The notes: a model not told the origin generated them from the sequence alone. Shown: positions 1 through 6,583, counted from the first letter of the stretch. The stretch is 21,183 nt of DNA from Alloboseaceae bacterium BT-24-1 (GCA_025846845.1 JAOYTL010000032.1:1-21183); one strand, 5' to 3'. Translations and numbers: made by a program.

Positions 1-2
1 AC

Positions 3-482
3 GGCGGCGGCGGTCATGGCGGCGGCGGTCACGGCGGCGGCGGTCACGGTGGCGGCGGTCACGGTGGCGGCGGCCATGGCGGTGGTGGCCATGGTGGCGG
101 TGGTCACGGCGGCGGCGGTCACGGTGGCGGCGGCCATGGCGGCGGTGGCCATGGCGGCGGCGGTCACGGCGGCGGCGGTCACGGCGGCGGCGGCCATGGT
201 GGCGGCGGCCATGGCGGTGGTGGTCATGGCGGCGGCGGCCATGGTGGCGGCGGCCATGGCGGTGGTGGCCACGGCGGTGGTGGCCATGGCGGCGGTGGTC
301 AGGGCGGCGGCGGTCATGGCGGTGGTGGTCACGGCGGTGGTGGCCATGGCGGCGGCGGCCAGGGTGGCGGTGGCCATGGTGGCGGCGGTCAGGGCGGTGG
401 TGGCCAGGGCGGCGGCGGCCAGGGTGGCGGTGGCCATGGTGGCGGCGGTCAGGGCGGTGGTGGCCAGGGCGGCGGTGGTCAG
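3..482 (+). repeat. 15-bp tandem repeat array, about 32 units
   Basis: The DNA repeats with a strict 15-bp period (four GGN codons plus CAN) from 3 to about 482, then continues imperfectly to about 640. Units differ mainly at third codon positions. Positions 361-420 and 421-480 are nearly identical, showing a higher-order 60-bp (four-unit) duplication. Unit gain or loss would keep the frame, so the length probably varies between strains. Confidence 0.9.
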
Positions 483-662
483 GGCGGCGGCCAAGGCGGC
501 GGTGGCGGCGGCGGCCAAGGCGGCGGTGGTCAGGGCGGCGGCGGCGGTGGTGGCCAGGGCGGCGGTGGTCAGGGCGGCGGCCAAGGCGGCGGCGGTGGCG
601 GCGGCCAGGGCGGCGGCGGCCAGGGCGGCGGTGGTGGCGGCAATAGCGGCAGCAGCCGTTGA
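3..662 (+). CDS. Glycine-rich GGGGH/GGGGQ repeat protein, 3' part
   Basis: The frame whose codons begin at position 3 is open from the window edge to a TGA at 660-662; the start lies upstream of the window. It encodes about 219 residues of almost pure Gly-Gly-Gly-Gly-X pentapeptide repeats and ends in Gly-Asn-Ser-Gly-Ser-Ser-Arg. X is His in the first 19 units (15-287), His and Gln mixed from 300 to 482, and only Gln afterwards, where spacing becomes irregular (3, 4 or 7 Gly). This frame is preferred over the Ala/Val-rich and Arg/Ser-rich alternatives because those run past the repeat into DNA occupied by another gene, whereas this one stops just before a strong hairpin (675-707). Gly/His repeats can bind Ni, Cu or Zn ions, and Gly-rich tails also occur in surface proteins; neither role is shown here. 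With the N-terminus missing, the family cannot be named. Confidence 0.7.
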   Translation, partial: GGGGHGGGGHGGGGHGGGGHGGGGHGGGGHGGGGHGGGGHGGGGHGGGGHGGGGHGGGGHGGGGHGGGGHGGGGHGGGGHGGGGHGGGGHGGGGHGGGGQGGGGHGGGGHGGGGHGGGGQGGGGHGGGGQGGGGQGGGGQGGGGHGGGGQGGGGQGGGGQGGGQGGGGGGGQGGGGQGGGGGGGQGGGGQGGGQGGGGGGGQGGGGQGGGGGGNSGSSR

Positions 663-674
663 GGCCCAACCTCT

Positions 675-707
675 ATCCGATCAGGCTGCGCACCAGCCTG
701 ATCGGAT
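675..707. terminator. Perfect hairpin between convergent genes
   Basis: A 14-bp perfect stem (675-688 pairing with 694-707) with a 5-nt loop lies 12 bases after the stop of the glycine-rich gene. It also lies downstream of the convergent peptidase gene that ends at 828. Neither side has a T-run, so it could be a two-way terminator or an mRNA 3' stabiliser. Confidence 0.6.
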
Positions 708-827
708 CACGCGCTCTCCGGTACGCCGGGTGACCCTGGCCTCGACCGGCAGCCGGCGTAAACCAAAGCGAGCACGTCCTCACATGCCCCCGCTTCTCGG
801 AACAGCCATCCACGGCGACCAGGCAAC

Positions 828-1454
828 TCAAGGCCGATATTGGCGCCGGGTCGCAGCGGTCACGGCGATGGTGCCGCCATCGATCGCTTCCCAGGCGCGC
901 GGATTGGCCTGCGACATGCGCGTGAAGAACATATACCCGGTTTGCGTCCAGGGCAGGAGGCGGGAGGTCTTGTTGTCGAGAACGAGATCCCCCTCGGAGG
1001 TCGCGGCCATCAGCACCGCATGGCCCTCGCCGGACGGCGTGCCGACGACCGCGATCAACAGGGCCGAGGACGGCCAGCCGCGCTCGATCAGCTGCTTGCG
1101 CTTCAAAAGCGCGAAATCCTCGCAATCGCCCTGCCCGTCGGTCGGGATGCTCCAGACATCCTCGCGGCCATGATGCTGCGGGTCGGATATCTCGGAGATG
1201 GCGGAGTTCACCCGCGCATTGACCTCCTGCAGGTCGCGCTGGCGCTCCGGAGTCAGGACAACCTGCCGCGTCAGCGCCCCGGACCTTCGACATTCCGACG
1301 GGTTCTTCGCGCAGAAATTCACGAATGCCGGCGGCGGCGACGCCGGTCCGCGCGTCCTGGCCGCGATCTGGTCGGCCCGGGCAGAGCCCGGCAGGTTTGC
1401 CGCGAGCAGCGCGGCGCCGATGGCCCATGTCGCGATGAAGGCAGGCCTCGTCAT
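828..1454 (-). CDS. Exported transglutaminase-like cysteine peptidase (BTLCP family)
   Basis: This is a 208-residue protein with a signal peptide (hydrophobic core about residues 7-22, cleavage near Ala-Arg-Ala at 25-27), so it should act in the periplasm. The catalytic triad of the bacterial transglutaminase-like cysteine peptidase family is visible: Cys111 in GDCEDFA, His145 in GEGHAVL and Asp160 in VLDN. The FCxxxPxxC motif common in alphaproteobacterial members is at 47-55. The best-known member, LapG, cleaves a surface adhesin in response to c-di-GMP; the substrate here is unknown. I chose the ATG at 1454 because it starts directly at the signal peptide; an in-frame GTG at 1466 would add four residues. 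No strong ribosome binding site is seen. It converges on the glycine-rich repeat gene. Confidence 0.88.
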   Translation of the reverse strand: MTRPAFIATWAIGAALLAANLPGSARADQIAARTRGPASPPPAFVNFCAKNPSECRRSGALTRQVVLTPERQRDLQEVNARVNSAISEISDPQHHGREDVWSIPTDGQGDCEDFALLKRKQLIERGWPSSALLIAVVGTPSGEGHAVLMAATSEGDLVLDNKTSRLLPWTQTGYMFFTRMSQANPRAWEAIDGGTIAVTAATRRQYRP

Positions 1455-1602
1455 GGTCGAAACCACATCGTCATGGTCCGCCTTGCGGTGGGAGATCGCG
1501 GGAACGGCAGGTGAAGGATGGGGGCGTTTGCTTAAGAAAGAAGGCTATTCTGTGATGCGAATTGGCGGGAGCGTCGGACGGCCGATGTAACAGGTTTGCC
1601 CA

Positions 1603-1631
1603 ATTCCAGCCGGCCTGCGCAAGGCTGGAAT
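1603..1631. other. Intergenic inverted repeat (9-bp arms)
   Basis: Between the peptidase start and the MgtC-like gene (1455-1771, no gene seen), perfect 9-bp arms at 1603-1611 and 1623-1631 surround an 11-nt spacer. It could be part of a terminator for the leftward MgtC-like gene or an operator for the peptidase gene. No clear promoter was found in this gap. Confidence 0.4.
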
Positions 1632-1700
1632 CACCCGGTCAACAGGGTGCAGCAGGGCGCGTCATCGCGCGCCGGATGAACTGTTCGCGTTAACGGCCGG

Positions 1701-1752
1701 GTTTTGCAGGGCAAAACTGGATGGCTCTCGCTGGCGGAATCACCCCGCCGGC
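1701..1752 (-). terminator. Tandem hairpins downstream of mgtC-like gene
   Basis: Two hairpins follow the MgtC-like stop in the leftward direction. The first pairs 1745-1752 with 1730-1737 (8 bp with one G-U pair, 7-nt loop), about 20 bases after the stop. The second pairs 1701-1707 with 1711-1717 (gttttgc/gcaaaac, 3-nt loop). Together they probably end this transcript, although neither has a long T-run. Confidence 0.5.
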
Positions 1753-1771
1753 GCAGCGATATCCGGTAGGA

Positions 1772-2257
1772 TCAGCCGGCTTCCTCGCCGCCACCGCCCT
1801 CTCCGGGCTGCCGCGGCCGCCCGGCGCGGCGCTCGATCGAATGATCGACGATCAGCAGGCCCAGGCCGAGCACCGTCGCCGAGAGCACGATCGCATGGTC
1901 GCCGAGCCCGGCGGCGCAGCCGAGCGCCGCGGTGACCCAGATCGCCGCCGCCGTGGTCAGGCCCTGCGGCGTGGTGTGGCCCTCGCGCAGCACGATGACG
2001 CCGGCGCCCAGAAAGCCGATGCCGGTGAGAAGCCCCTGCACGACGCGGCTGGCGGCGTCGATCTGATCCGGCTGGCTGAAGATCGTCGCCGCGGCGGCGG
2101 TGCCGAGGCCGACGAGCCCGAAGGTGCGGATGCCGGCGGCGCGCTGCTTGCCGGTGCGCTCCCAGCCGACGACGATCCCGGCCGCCATCCCGGCCAGCAG
2201 GCGCAGCAACAGATCGATCTCAGCCCAGATGTCGAAGCCGATGTTCCCGAAGTTCAT
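1772..2257 (-). CDS. MgtC/SapB family inner-membrane protein
   Basis: This 161-residue protein matches the MgtC/SapB membrane domain: about four or five hydrophobic segments, the GWER motif at 31-34, AGIRTF at 41-46, GFLGAGVI at 81-88 and TTAAAIW at 101-107. It lacks the C-terminal cytoplasmic domain of Salmonella MgtC and ends in a short Gly/Glu tail, so it belongs with the short SapB/YhiD-like members. MgtC proteins help cells survive low Mg2+ and acid inside hosts, in part by inhibiting the F1Fo ATPase; short homologues are mostly unstudied. The ATG at 2257 is chosen because GGGGGAGAG lies just upstream. It is divergent from the epimerase-like gene. No magnesium-responsive leader was recognised, but I could not fold the 260-base upstream region. 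Confidence 0.88.
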   Translation of the reverse strand: MNFGNIGFDIWAEIDLLLRLLAGMAAGIVVGWERTGKQRAAGIRTFGLVGLGTAAAATIFSQPDQIDAASRVVQGLLTGIGFLGAGVIVLREGHTTPQGLTTAAAIWVTAALGCAAGLGDHAIVLSATVLGLGLLIVDHSIERRAGRPRQPGEGGGGEEAG

Positions 2258-2423
2258 GCCACTCTCCCCCGCAGCGATTGGTCGTGGGGCGTGAACAGCA
2301 ATGTGGTGACAAGGTTCCGAAGTCGCCCTCGTACCGCGCTTGCGCACCTTTGAGATCGGACCGCCTGCACCTATCTCAAGCAGGAGAAGCGCGGACGACC
2401 CTATAGCCGCCTTGACGAGGAGC

Positions 2424-2471
2424 GCCTTGGCAGTCGGACAGAAGTCCTGCCCCAAGGCTCTTGCCTATAAT
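2424..2471 (+). promoter_or_regulatory. Long imperfect hairpin followed by TATAAT box
   Basis: In the divergent gap, 2424-2430 (gccttgg) pairs with 2452-2458 (ccaaggc), and an inner 4-bp stem (2436-2439 with 2444-2447) is capped by an AGAA loop. A perfect TATAAT follows at 2466-2471, about 50 bases before the TTG start of the epimerase-like gene. No convincing -35 box sits 16-18 bp upstream, so the promoter may need an activator bound at the palindrome, or the box may be a chance match in AT-rich DNA. Confidence 0.35.
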
Positions 2472-2520
2472 TTAATCAACGTGTAGTTCGCCGTGCTGCA
2501 CACACGCTGAGGTAGCAATC

Positions 2521-4140
2521 TTGATTCCCATCGTCCGATCGCTGGTGGTTGCGAGCGCGTTGCTGGCCACCGCCTCCGGCGCATTCGCTCAGAAGCAGGA
2601 CGTTTTCGAGATCGGGCCAGTTCCTCTGCGTTCGATTTTGTATCTCTCGGAGCGTGGGAAGCCCCCGGCCCATCCGCCTACGGCTCAGTATTGGCGCGAC
2701 AAGCCGCAGTGGGATGAAGACCATCTTGCCTATCGAAGCGGCGACAAGATCTACGTCAACGCGTCGAACTGGGGGTTGACCGGGCTGGGGTCGGACGACC
2801 ACGCGCCGTACGGCTCCCGCAGGACGTCGCCCGGCACGTTCTGCAAAGAGCAGCAAGATTTCACCGCGCGTCAGCAACGTCTCGCCGACCACGTCGTGGC
2901 GCAAGCCCGGCCACTCCCCAATGGCTCGCTGACCTGGCTCTACGACTACGAGCAGAACTCCAACGACCAGCTCTTGCTGCCGCCGATGAACTCGGCGTTT
3001 TCGCAGGCCGTGAACCTGCATTTCATGCTGCTGGCGCATTGTCGCACGAAACAGGCCCGGTATCTCGAGACCGCGAAGAAGGCCGGAGACGCGCTGATCA
3101 CCCCGGTTGGCCAGGGCGGGCTTCTCAACGACGCCGCGGGCGAGACCTGGTTCGAGGAGGGGCCCGGCGCTCCCGGGCTGATGCCCTACATCCTCAACGC
3201 CCATATCTACAGCCTGAACGTGCTCTTCCTTCTCGCCGAACAGTCCGGCGACGAGCGGTACCGGCAGGCAGCCCAGCGCGGAGCGGAATCGCTCGCTCGC
3301 ATGCTCTACAAGTTCGATACCGGCTACTGGACGCGCTACGACCTGAGGCCGCGCTATCACACGCTCAATTTGGAGGTGCATTTCGATCCCAAGGTGAGGG
3401 TCGAGCACATCGAGCTACGGGACAGAAATGGCGAAGGGCCGCAGAGCCGCTGGTCGATTTGCGAACGATCCTGCGACCTAACGTCAAGCGCAGCACGCAG
3501 CGGTAACTCATTCCGCTTCCTGGCGTCGATCGAGACGCTTCGGCACTACCTTCCCAAGGCAGGCGACGAGCTTGAAATCGAGGTGAAATACACCGGCGTC
3601 GCGGCACCGCGCATCTATGCGCCGGGATATCGACCGGATATCAAGGAGCTGGTTCGCATTCCGCCTACGGAATCCTCCAGAGGAAGCGTGCGCGCGCTGG
3701 TCGGGATCCGGGAATTCGGATGGCATGCGCCGGGCGACAACTACATCGATGTTCACTCGGTGTTGCTGACCGATCTCTACCGCTGGCAGGGCGATCCGCT
3801 CTTCTTCGCCAGCGCGATCCGGTTCGCGAATTATCACCGGGCGTGGCGATACGAGAAGGATAAACCCGTCCCGGCAATGACGACGCGACGATTCTCTCCT
3901 GATACAAACGAGATGGCCAACACCAGCGAGGATGAGCTTATCGCGACGTGCTTCCGTGATCTCGAGCCGGCGGCTGTAGATCTCAACGTGGCTGTAGCCC
4001 GACTGTCGGTGTGCGGTGTCAGGATCCGGGCCCAGGTGAGCATCCTGAGGCGCATGGGCTTCCGCGTCAGCGAGGACCGCGCAATCGTCGGGGACGGCGC
4101 GGTGACGTACAGCCTTCCGGACCTCGCCAGGATCCAGTAG
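2521..4140 (+). CDS. Secreted D-glucuronyl C5-epimerase-like protein with inserted segment
   Basis: The 539-residue protein begins with a signal peptide (residues 1-23, cleaved after Ala-Phe-Ala). The middle resembles the C-terminal catalytic domain of D-glucuronyl C5-epimerases: WFEEGPGAPG at 210-219, an (alpha/alpha) helical stretch NAHIYSLNVLFLLAEQSGD, then GYWTRYDLR at 268-276. Family members flip the C5 configuration of glucuronate in heparosan-like polymers. The helix expected right after YDL appears only at 408-438 (YIDVHSVLLTDLYRWQGD), so residues about 281-405 look like an insert rich in beta-type sequence. The last 100 residues are unrecognised. The TTG start is supported by GAGGT seven bases upstream. 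A hairpin follows the stop directly. No exopolysaccharide genes lie nearby, so the substrate is unknown; activity is inferred from motifs only. Confidence 0.72.
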   Translation: MIPIVRSLVVASALLATASGAFAQKQDVFEIGPVPLRSILYLSERGKPPAHPPTAQYWRDKPQWDEDHLAYRSGDKIYVNASNWGLTGLGSDDHAPYGSRRTSPGTFCKEQQDFTARQQRLADHVVAQARPLPNGSLTWLYDYEQNSNDQLLLPPMNSAFSQAVNLHFMLLAHCRTKQARYLETAKKAGDALITPVGQGGLLNDAAGETWFEEGPGAPGLMPYILNAHIYSLNVLFLLAEQSGDERYRQAAQRGAESLARMLYKFDTGYWTRYDLRPRYHTLNLEVHFDPKVRVEHIELRDRNGEGPQSRWSICERSCDLTSSAARSGNSFRFLASIETLRHYLPKAGDELEIEVKYTGVAAPRIYAPGYRPDIKELVRIPPTESSRGSVRALVGIREFGWHAPGDNYIDVHSVLLTDLYRWQGDPLFFASAIRFANYHRAWRYEKDKPVPAMTTRRFSPDTNEMANTSEDELIATCFRDLEPAAVDLNVAVARLSVCGVRIRAQVSILRRMGFRVSEDRAIVGDGAVTYSLPDLARIQ

Positions 4141-4160
4141 CGACTGGCCGACGCCAGTCG
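4141..4160 (+). terminator. Hairpin abutting the epimerase-like stop codon
   Basis: A perfect 8-bp stem (4141-4148 with 4153-4160, 4-nt loop) begins on the base after the TAG. It lacks a T-run. It probably terminates the transcript or protects its 3' end. Confidence 0.55.
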
Positions 4161-4220
4161 CTCGCCAGACAAAACGCGAGCGGCTTGTCCGGCCCGGATT
4201 GGCAGAGCAAGATTCGACAG

Positions 4221-4505
4221 ATGCCCTACACCGACCCGCTCGAGCCGATGCTCCAACGCGCAGACGAGTTGCGCCACCAGATCGCCCTGCGACTTGTCGA
4301 GGAGGCCGGCGCCACGCCGCCCCCCTCCCCGTCAGCCGATCACCTCGCCGCCGCCGACGAAGCGATCGCCGTCTGGGACGAGCAAGGCGATGAAGAGCAG
4401 GACCAGCGGGCGTTCCGGGATATCGGGCCGTTGCAGGAACTGCTGGCGGAGTATCAGGGGATCGTGGAGCGGATCGTTGAGGAGCGCGATCGAAGGCTGG
4501 GGTGA
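4221..4505 (+). CDS. Small acidic hypothetical protein
   Basis: This 94-residue frame runs from an ATG at 4221 to a TGA at 4503-4505. The protein is rich in Glu, Asp, Gln and Arg and looks mainly helical: an N-terminal helix (about 7-28), a Pro-rich hinge (TPPPSPS, about 31-37) and a C-terminal helix with a coiled-coil look (about 65-92). No family was recognised. Its amphipathic, charged composition looks like real coding sequence, unlike the Arg/Pro-rich products of the other frames. No clear ribosome binding site precedes the ATG; the frame is also open upstream into the end of the epimerase-like gene. Its right edge lies 60 bases from the AT-rich islet, on the G+C-rich side. Confidence 0.5.
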   Translation: MPYTDPLEPMLQRADELRHQIALRLVEEAGATPPPSPSADHLAAADEAIAVWDEQGDEEQDQRAFRDIGPLQELLAEYQGIVERIVEERDRRLG

Positions 4506-4565
4506 AGGGGCGGGGCTAACGGCCGAAGAAAGCGCGGCGCTCGCTCGGCTTCAGCGCTCGCTGCT

Positions 4566-5168
4566 TTAACCTGGCCTAGGCGGCCAACCCGGCGTCTGAG
4601 AGTTGGACACGGTTTCTGCGGGCGAGGCCTGAGCCTGTGCGGGCGCAGATTGCGCCGAAAGCCTCTTCATTGTCGCCTGCCGCTCAAGCCGCCTCACCTC
4701 GTTCTCTTCAGCAACCGTATTTGGGAAATAGACCCGGCCGAAGTCATCCAGCCTAAGATTGTCAGCGAGTCCTAGGTCGGCAGCCATTGCTCGCAAGAGC
4801 TTTCGCAGTCGCTCATCCCTAACGTGGCCGGGAACTTGTCGAGCACTATCTAGTGATTGGTATAGCTCAGCCCATGCTTCTCGTACATCCGGAGCATCAT
4901 AGAAAGCTACATCGATCAAATTGAGCGCGACCACGCAATCGCGCTGACTTATATCAGCACGCTCTTGCATGATTTGACCAAAGACATTTAACTTAATCCT
5001 GCGGCGATTGTCGTCATCAGCCGATTTACGGCGAAGTGTTTCGGCATATTCAGCAGCTGCAATCGGAGCGCGATAAGCGGCTACTGCAGCAGATACGGTC
5101 GCCAGAAAAGACAGGAAAGCCGCGATTATTTCTGGTTTGAGGATCCCCAAAAAAGCTTCCTGAAACAT
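4566..5168 (-). CDS. DUF6680-like membrane-anchored protein
   Basis: The 200-residue protein has one N-terminal membrane helix (about residues 12-31), a basic stretch, then a soluble part resembling DUF6680: RRIKLNVFGQIMQ, the core VVALNLIDVAFYDAPDVREAW, and a later RLDDFGRVYFPN. These fit the pattern I recall for that family (KLxIFxTLM..ALNxIDxEF..VRxAW..YYP). No biochemical role is known to me; members are often found in accessory DNA. The start ATG (5168-5166) shares one base with the TAA of the GrlR-like gene (TAATG), so translation of the two is probably coupled. G+C and codon use are clearly lower than in the flanking genes, suggesting recent acquisition. The last 25 residues are a low-complexity Gln/Pro/Ala tail. 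Confidence 0.72.
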   Translation of the reverse strand: MFQEAFLGILKPEIIAAFLSFLATVSAAVAAYRAPIAAAEYAETLRRKSADDDNRRRIKLNVFGQIMQERADISQRDCVVALNLIDVAFYDAPDVREAWAELYQSLDSARQVPGHVRDERLRKLLRAMAADLGLADNLRLDDFGRVYFPNTVAEENEVRRLERQATMKRLSAQSAPAQAQASPAETVSNSQTPGWPPRPG

Positions 5169-5512
5169 TACAGCTCTCGCAACTTCAAAAATTTTGCATT
5201 GACCGGCCCTAATGGAGTGGTAATGCGGACAAATTCTCGTTCCTCGAAATCATCCGGTATTGTAAAGCTTGTCTCGTACGAAATTCCGTGAGGGCCTGTT
5301 GAAACTCCCTGAACTAGCGTTCCATTTGGCGGGGCTTTAACCATAACTTTACCGACAAGGCCGCCATTCTCATCAATATGATATGTGCCATCAAACAGAA
5401 CTTTGCTGGGGTCAACGCCAGTGATCTTGCCGTCATGGGCAACGAACATCACCAGCCCCTCGCTGTCCGCTCCAGTTATCAATGCTGCGTAGAAGCCTGA
5501 TGTGACCGCCAT
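5168..5512 (-). CDS. GrlR-like small regulatory protein
   Basis: The 114-residue protein fits the GrlR fold pattern: SGFYAAL at the start, a G-rich VMFVAHDGKITGVDPSKVLFDGTY block, and later beta strands. GrlR is a small beta-barrel protein first described as the repressor partner of GrlA in enteropathogenic E. coli. Distant homologues are scattered through other bacteria with no type III system, and no such genes occur here. The ATG at 5512 is preferred over an in-frame TTG at 5518 because GGGGAG ends six bases before it. The gene overlaps the DUF6680-like start by one base, so the two form a cistron pair. It lies in AT-rich DNA unlike the neighbourhood. The assignment rests on pattern resemblance and needs a profile search. 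Confidence 0.55.
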   Translation of the reverse strand: MAVTSGFYAALITGADSEGLVMFVAHDGKITGVDPSKVLFDGTYHIDENGGLVGKVMVKAPPNGTLVQGVSTGPHGISYETSFTIPDDFEEREFVRITTPLGPVNAKFLKLREL

Positions 5513-5860
5513 TGCCAACTCCCCGATCGCAATCCCACAAAATGAAGCTTATCCTATTAATACCGAAAGAAATGGCCCCACTTCAGTTATTCACAGTTTG
5601 AACACTCCTATAGATAATGGGAGCGGAGTCACTGGCAGTTTGAATTTGGAAAGAAAGCAATAATTCAAGATCAACTTATTTAAGACACCTCAAGCAATCT
5701 CGAACCATATAGCACATTAAATTGGGCGCTGAGAGCCACCTTACCGAAGACAAAAGAGTAACTGAGCGGCAAAATGTAATTACCGATACGCCATCGTTGC
5801 GTATCACTTTAAGAAAGTTATTTTGCGCAATCTGCGATCTGGTCAGCGCCAGAAGAGCGA
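5513..5860. other. AT-rich gene-free flank between GrlR-like gene and tRNA-Phe
   Basis: No gene is seen in these 348 bases. Composition is far from the genome norm (18 of 60 bases are G or C over 5641-5700). A 9-base direct repeat cagtttgaa occurs at 5594 and 5636, with inverted actcc/ggagt arms between the copies. The leftward GrlR-like pair must have its promoter here, but no box pair stands out. The AT-rich character stops close to the tRNA 3' end. Confidence 0.6.
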
Positions 5861-5936
5861 TGGTGCCCAGGGCTGGAATCGAACCAGCGACACTGCGATT
5901 TTCAGTCGCATGCTCTACCAACTGAGCTACCTGGGC
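5861..5936 (-). tRNA. tRNA-Phe (anticodon GAA)
   Basis: A full 76-nt cloverleaf is present on the minus strand: a perfect 7-bp acceptor stem (GCCCAGG/CCTGGGC), D stem GCTC/GAGC, anticodon stem TGCGA/TCGCA with loop CTGAAAA (anticodon GAA, Phe), variable loop GTGTC, T stem GCTGG/CCAGC with loop TTCGATT, discriminator A and an encoded CCA at 5863-5861. It has its own promoter (5975-6003). Its 3' end borders AT-rich DNA, as expected if a mobile element once used it as an integration site. Confidence 0.97.
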
Positions 5937-5974
5937 GTCCCGCGAAGCGCGCTGCGCTTCGGTTGGTGGGAGGC

Positions 5975-6003
5975 GATATAGAGCGGCGGGCACGGGCTGT
6001 CCA
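5975..6003 (-). promoter_or_regulatory. Promoter of tRNA-Phe
   Basis: On the minus strand a -35 box TGGACA (6003-5998, 5 of 6 matches to TTGACA) and a -10 box TATATC (5980-5975) are separated by 17 bp. The bases after the -10 box are GC-rich (GCCTCCC), the kind of discriminator seen at stringently controlled stable-RNA promoters. A perfect 7-bp hairpin (5944-5950 with 5954-5960) lies in the short pre-tRNA leader. Confidence 0.65.
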
Positions 6004-6332
6004 GCCGACAAACGATCCGGCCCGTGTGAAATTTTCGTCCGGGCCTGCACAGGCGTCAAAACCGCGGCCCGCACGGCCGTTTTGCTGTGCCAAAGCGGAT
6101 GGCGCCGCCGATCCGGCAGGCCGCTGGCGCGGCCGCCTTACTGGCGTGAACAAACCCTGGAACCAAAGCGCTGCGGCCGGGTTGATGCGGCGGCGCGGGT
6201 GACGGCGCCATGCCTACCGCCGATCTGGAGCAAGCCGCGGATGTACCGGTGGCTCGATCGCGCGGCAGGCGGAATTTTAGGGCGATGAGCCCAACGGAAA
6301 GTACCTGACCCGTCGCGCGGCGGTCAGTGAAC
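6004..6332. other. Gene-free stretch between tRNA promoter and yacG terminator
   Basis: I find no convincing gene on either strand. One imperfect hairpin with caaaa/ttttg outer arms and a GC core lies at about 6057-6084 and could act as a two-way terminator. The rest is GC-rich sequence with short chance reading frames. Confidence 0.5.
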
Positions 6333-6370
6333 GGCCCGGCGTCCTCCCGCGAGGGAAGCGCCGGGCCTTT
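6333..6370. terminator. Strong GC hairpin after yacG
   Basis: A 9-bp perfect stem (ggcccggcg 6333-6341 with cgccgggcc 6359-6367) is followed on the plus strand by TTT (6368-6370). It lies seven bases beyond the yacG stop, so in the leftward direction it should end the maf-to-yacG transcript. Its T-run faces the plus strand, so it may also stop rightward transcription. Confidence 0.6.
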
Positions 6371-6373
6371 CCA

Positions 6374-6583
6374 TTAGTCGTCCTCGCCCCGCCGCATCGG
6401 CACGTCCTCGGCCTCTTCCACCGGTTCGCCCGGAATCACGTAATTGCCCTTGAGCCAGCGGCCGAGGTCGATGTCGGAACAGCGGCCCGAGCAGAACGGC
6501 TTGAAGCGTTGCACGGCCGGCTTGCCGCAGATCGGGCAGGGCCGCGAAAGCGGGGCAGGATTCTCGGGTTGTTCAGGCGCCAT
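6374..6583 (-). CDS. yacG: DNA gyrase inhibitor YacG
   Basis: The 69-residue protein is a small zinc-binding protein with the four YacG cysteines in CPIC (Cys16, Cys19) and CSGRC (Cys31, Cys35), followed by the conserved DIDLGRWLKGNYVIPGEP segment. In E. coli YacG binds the GyrB C-terminal region and blocks DNA binding by gyrase. Length and motif order match the family. Its ATG (6583-6581) lies inside the 3' end of the upstream dehydrogenase gene (overlap 6573-6583), so it is co-transcribed and probably co-translated. In many Hyphomicrobiales yacG directly follows maf and precedes tRNA-Phe. Here the tRNA is still the next gene on the far side, but maf is about 2.4 kb away. Confidence 0.95.
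   Translation of the reverse strand: MAPEQPENPAPLSRPCPICGKPAVQRFKPFCSGRCSDIDLGRWLKGNYVIPGEPVEEAEDVPMRRGEDD

Noticed and set aside
3..640. CRISPR-like array
   Set aside because: The repeats are contiguous 15-bp units with no unique spacers and encode a regular protein repeat.
16..1173. Long Ala/Val-rich open frame over the repeat
   Set aside because: It is the wrong frame of the GGGGH/Q array, runs past the hairpin at 675-707 and overlaps the well-supported peptidase gene on the other strand.
1623..1632. 10-base match (ggctggaatc) to the tRNA-Phe 3' region as a possible attachment site
   Set aside because: It is too short, lies outside the AT-rich islet and is explained as an arm of a local inverted repeat.
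5168..5512. A type III secretion regulatory locus implied by the GrlR-like gene
   Set aside because: No GrlA-like regulator or secretion gene is present; the resemblance is only at fold-family level.
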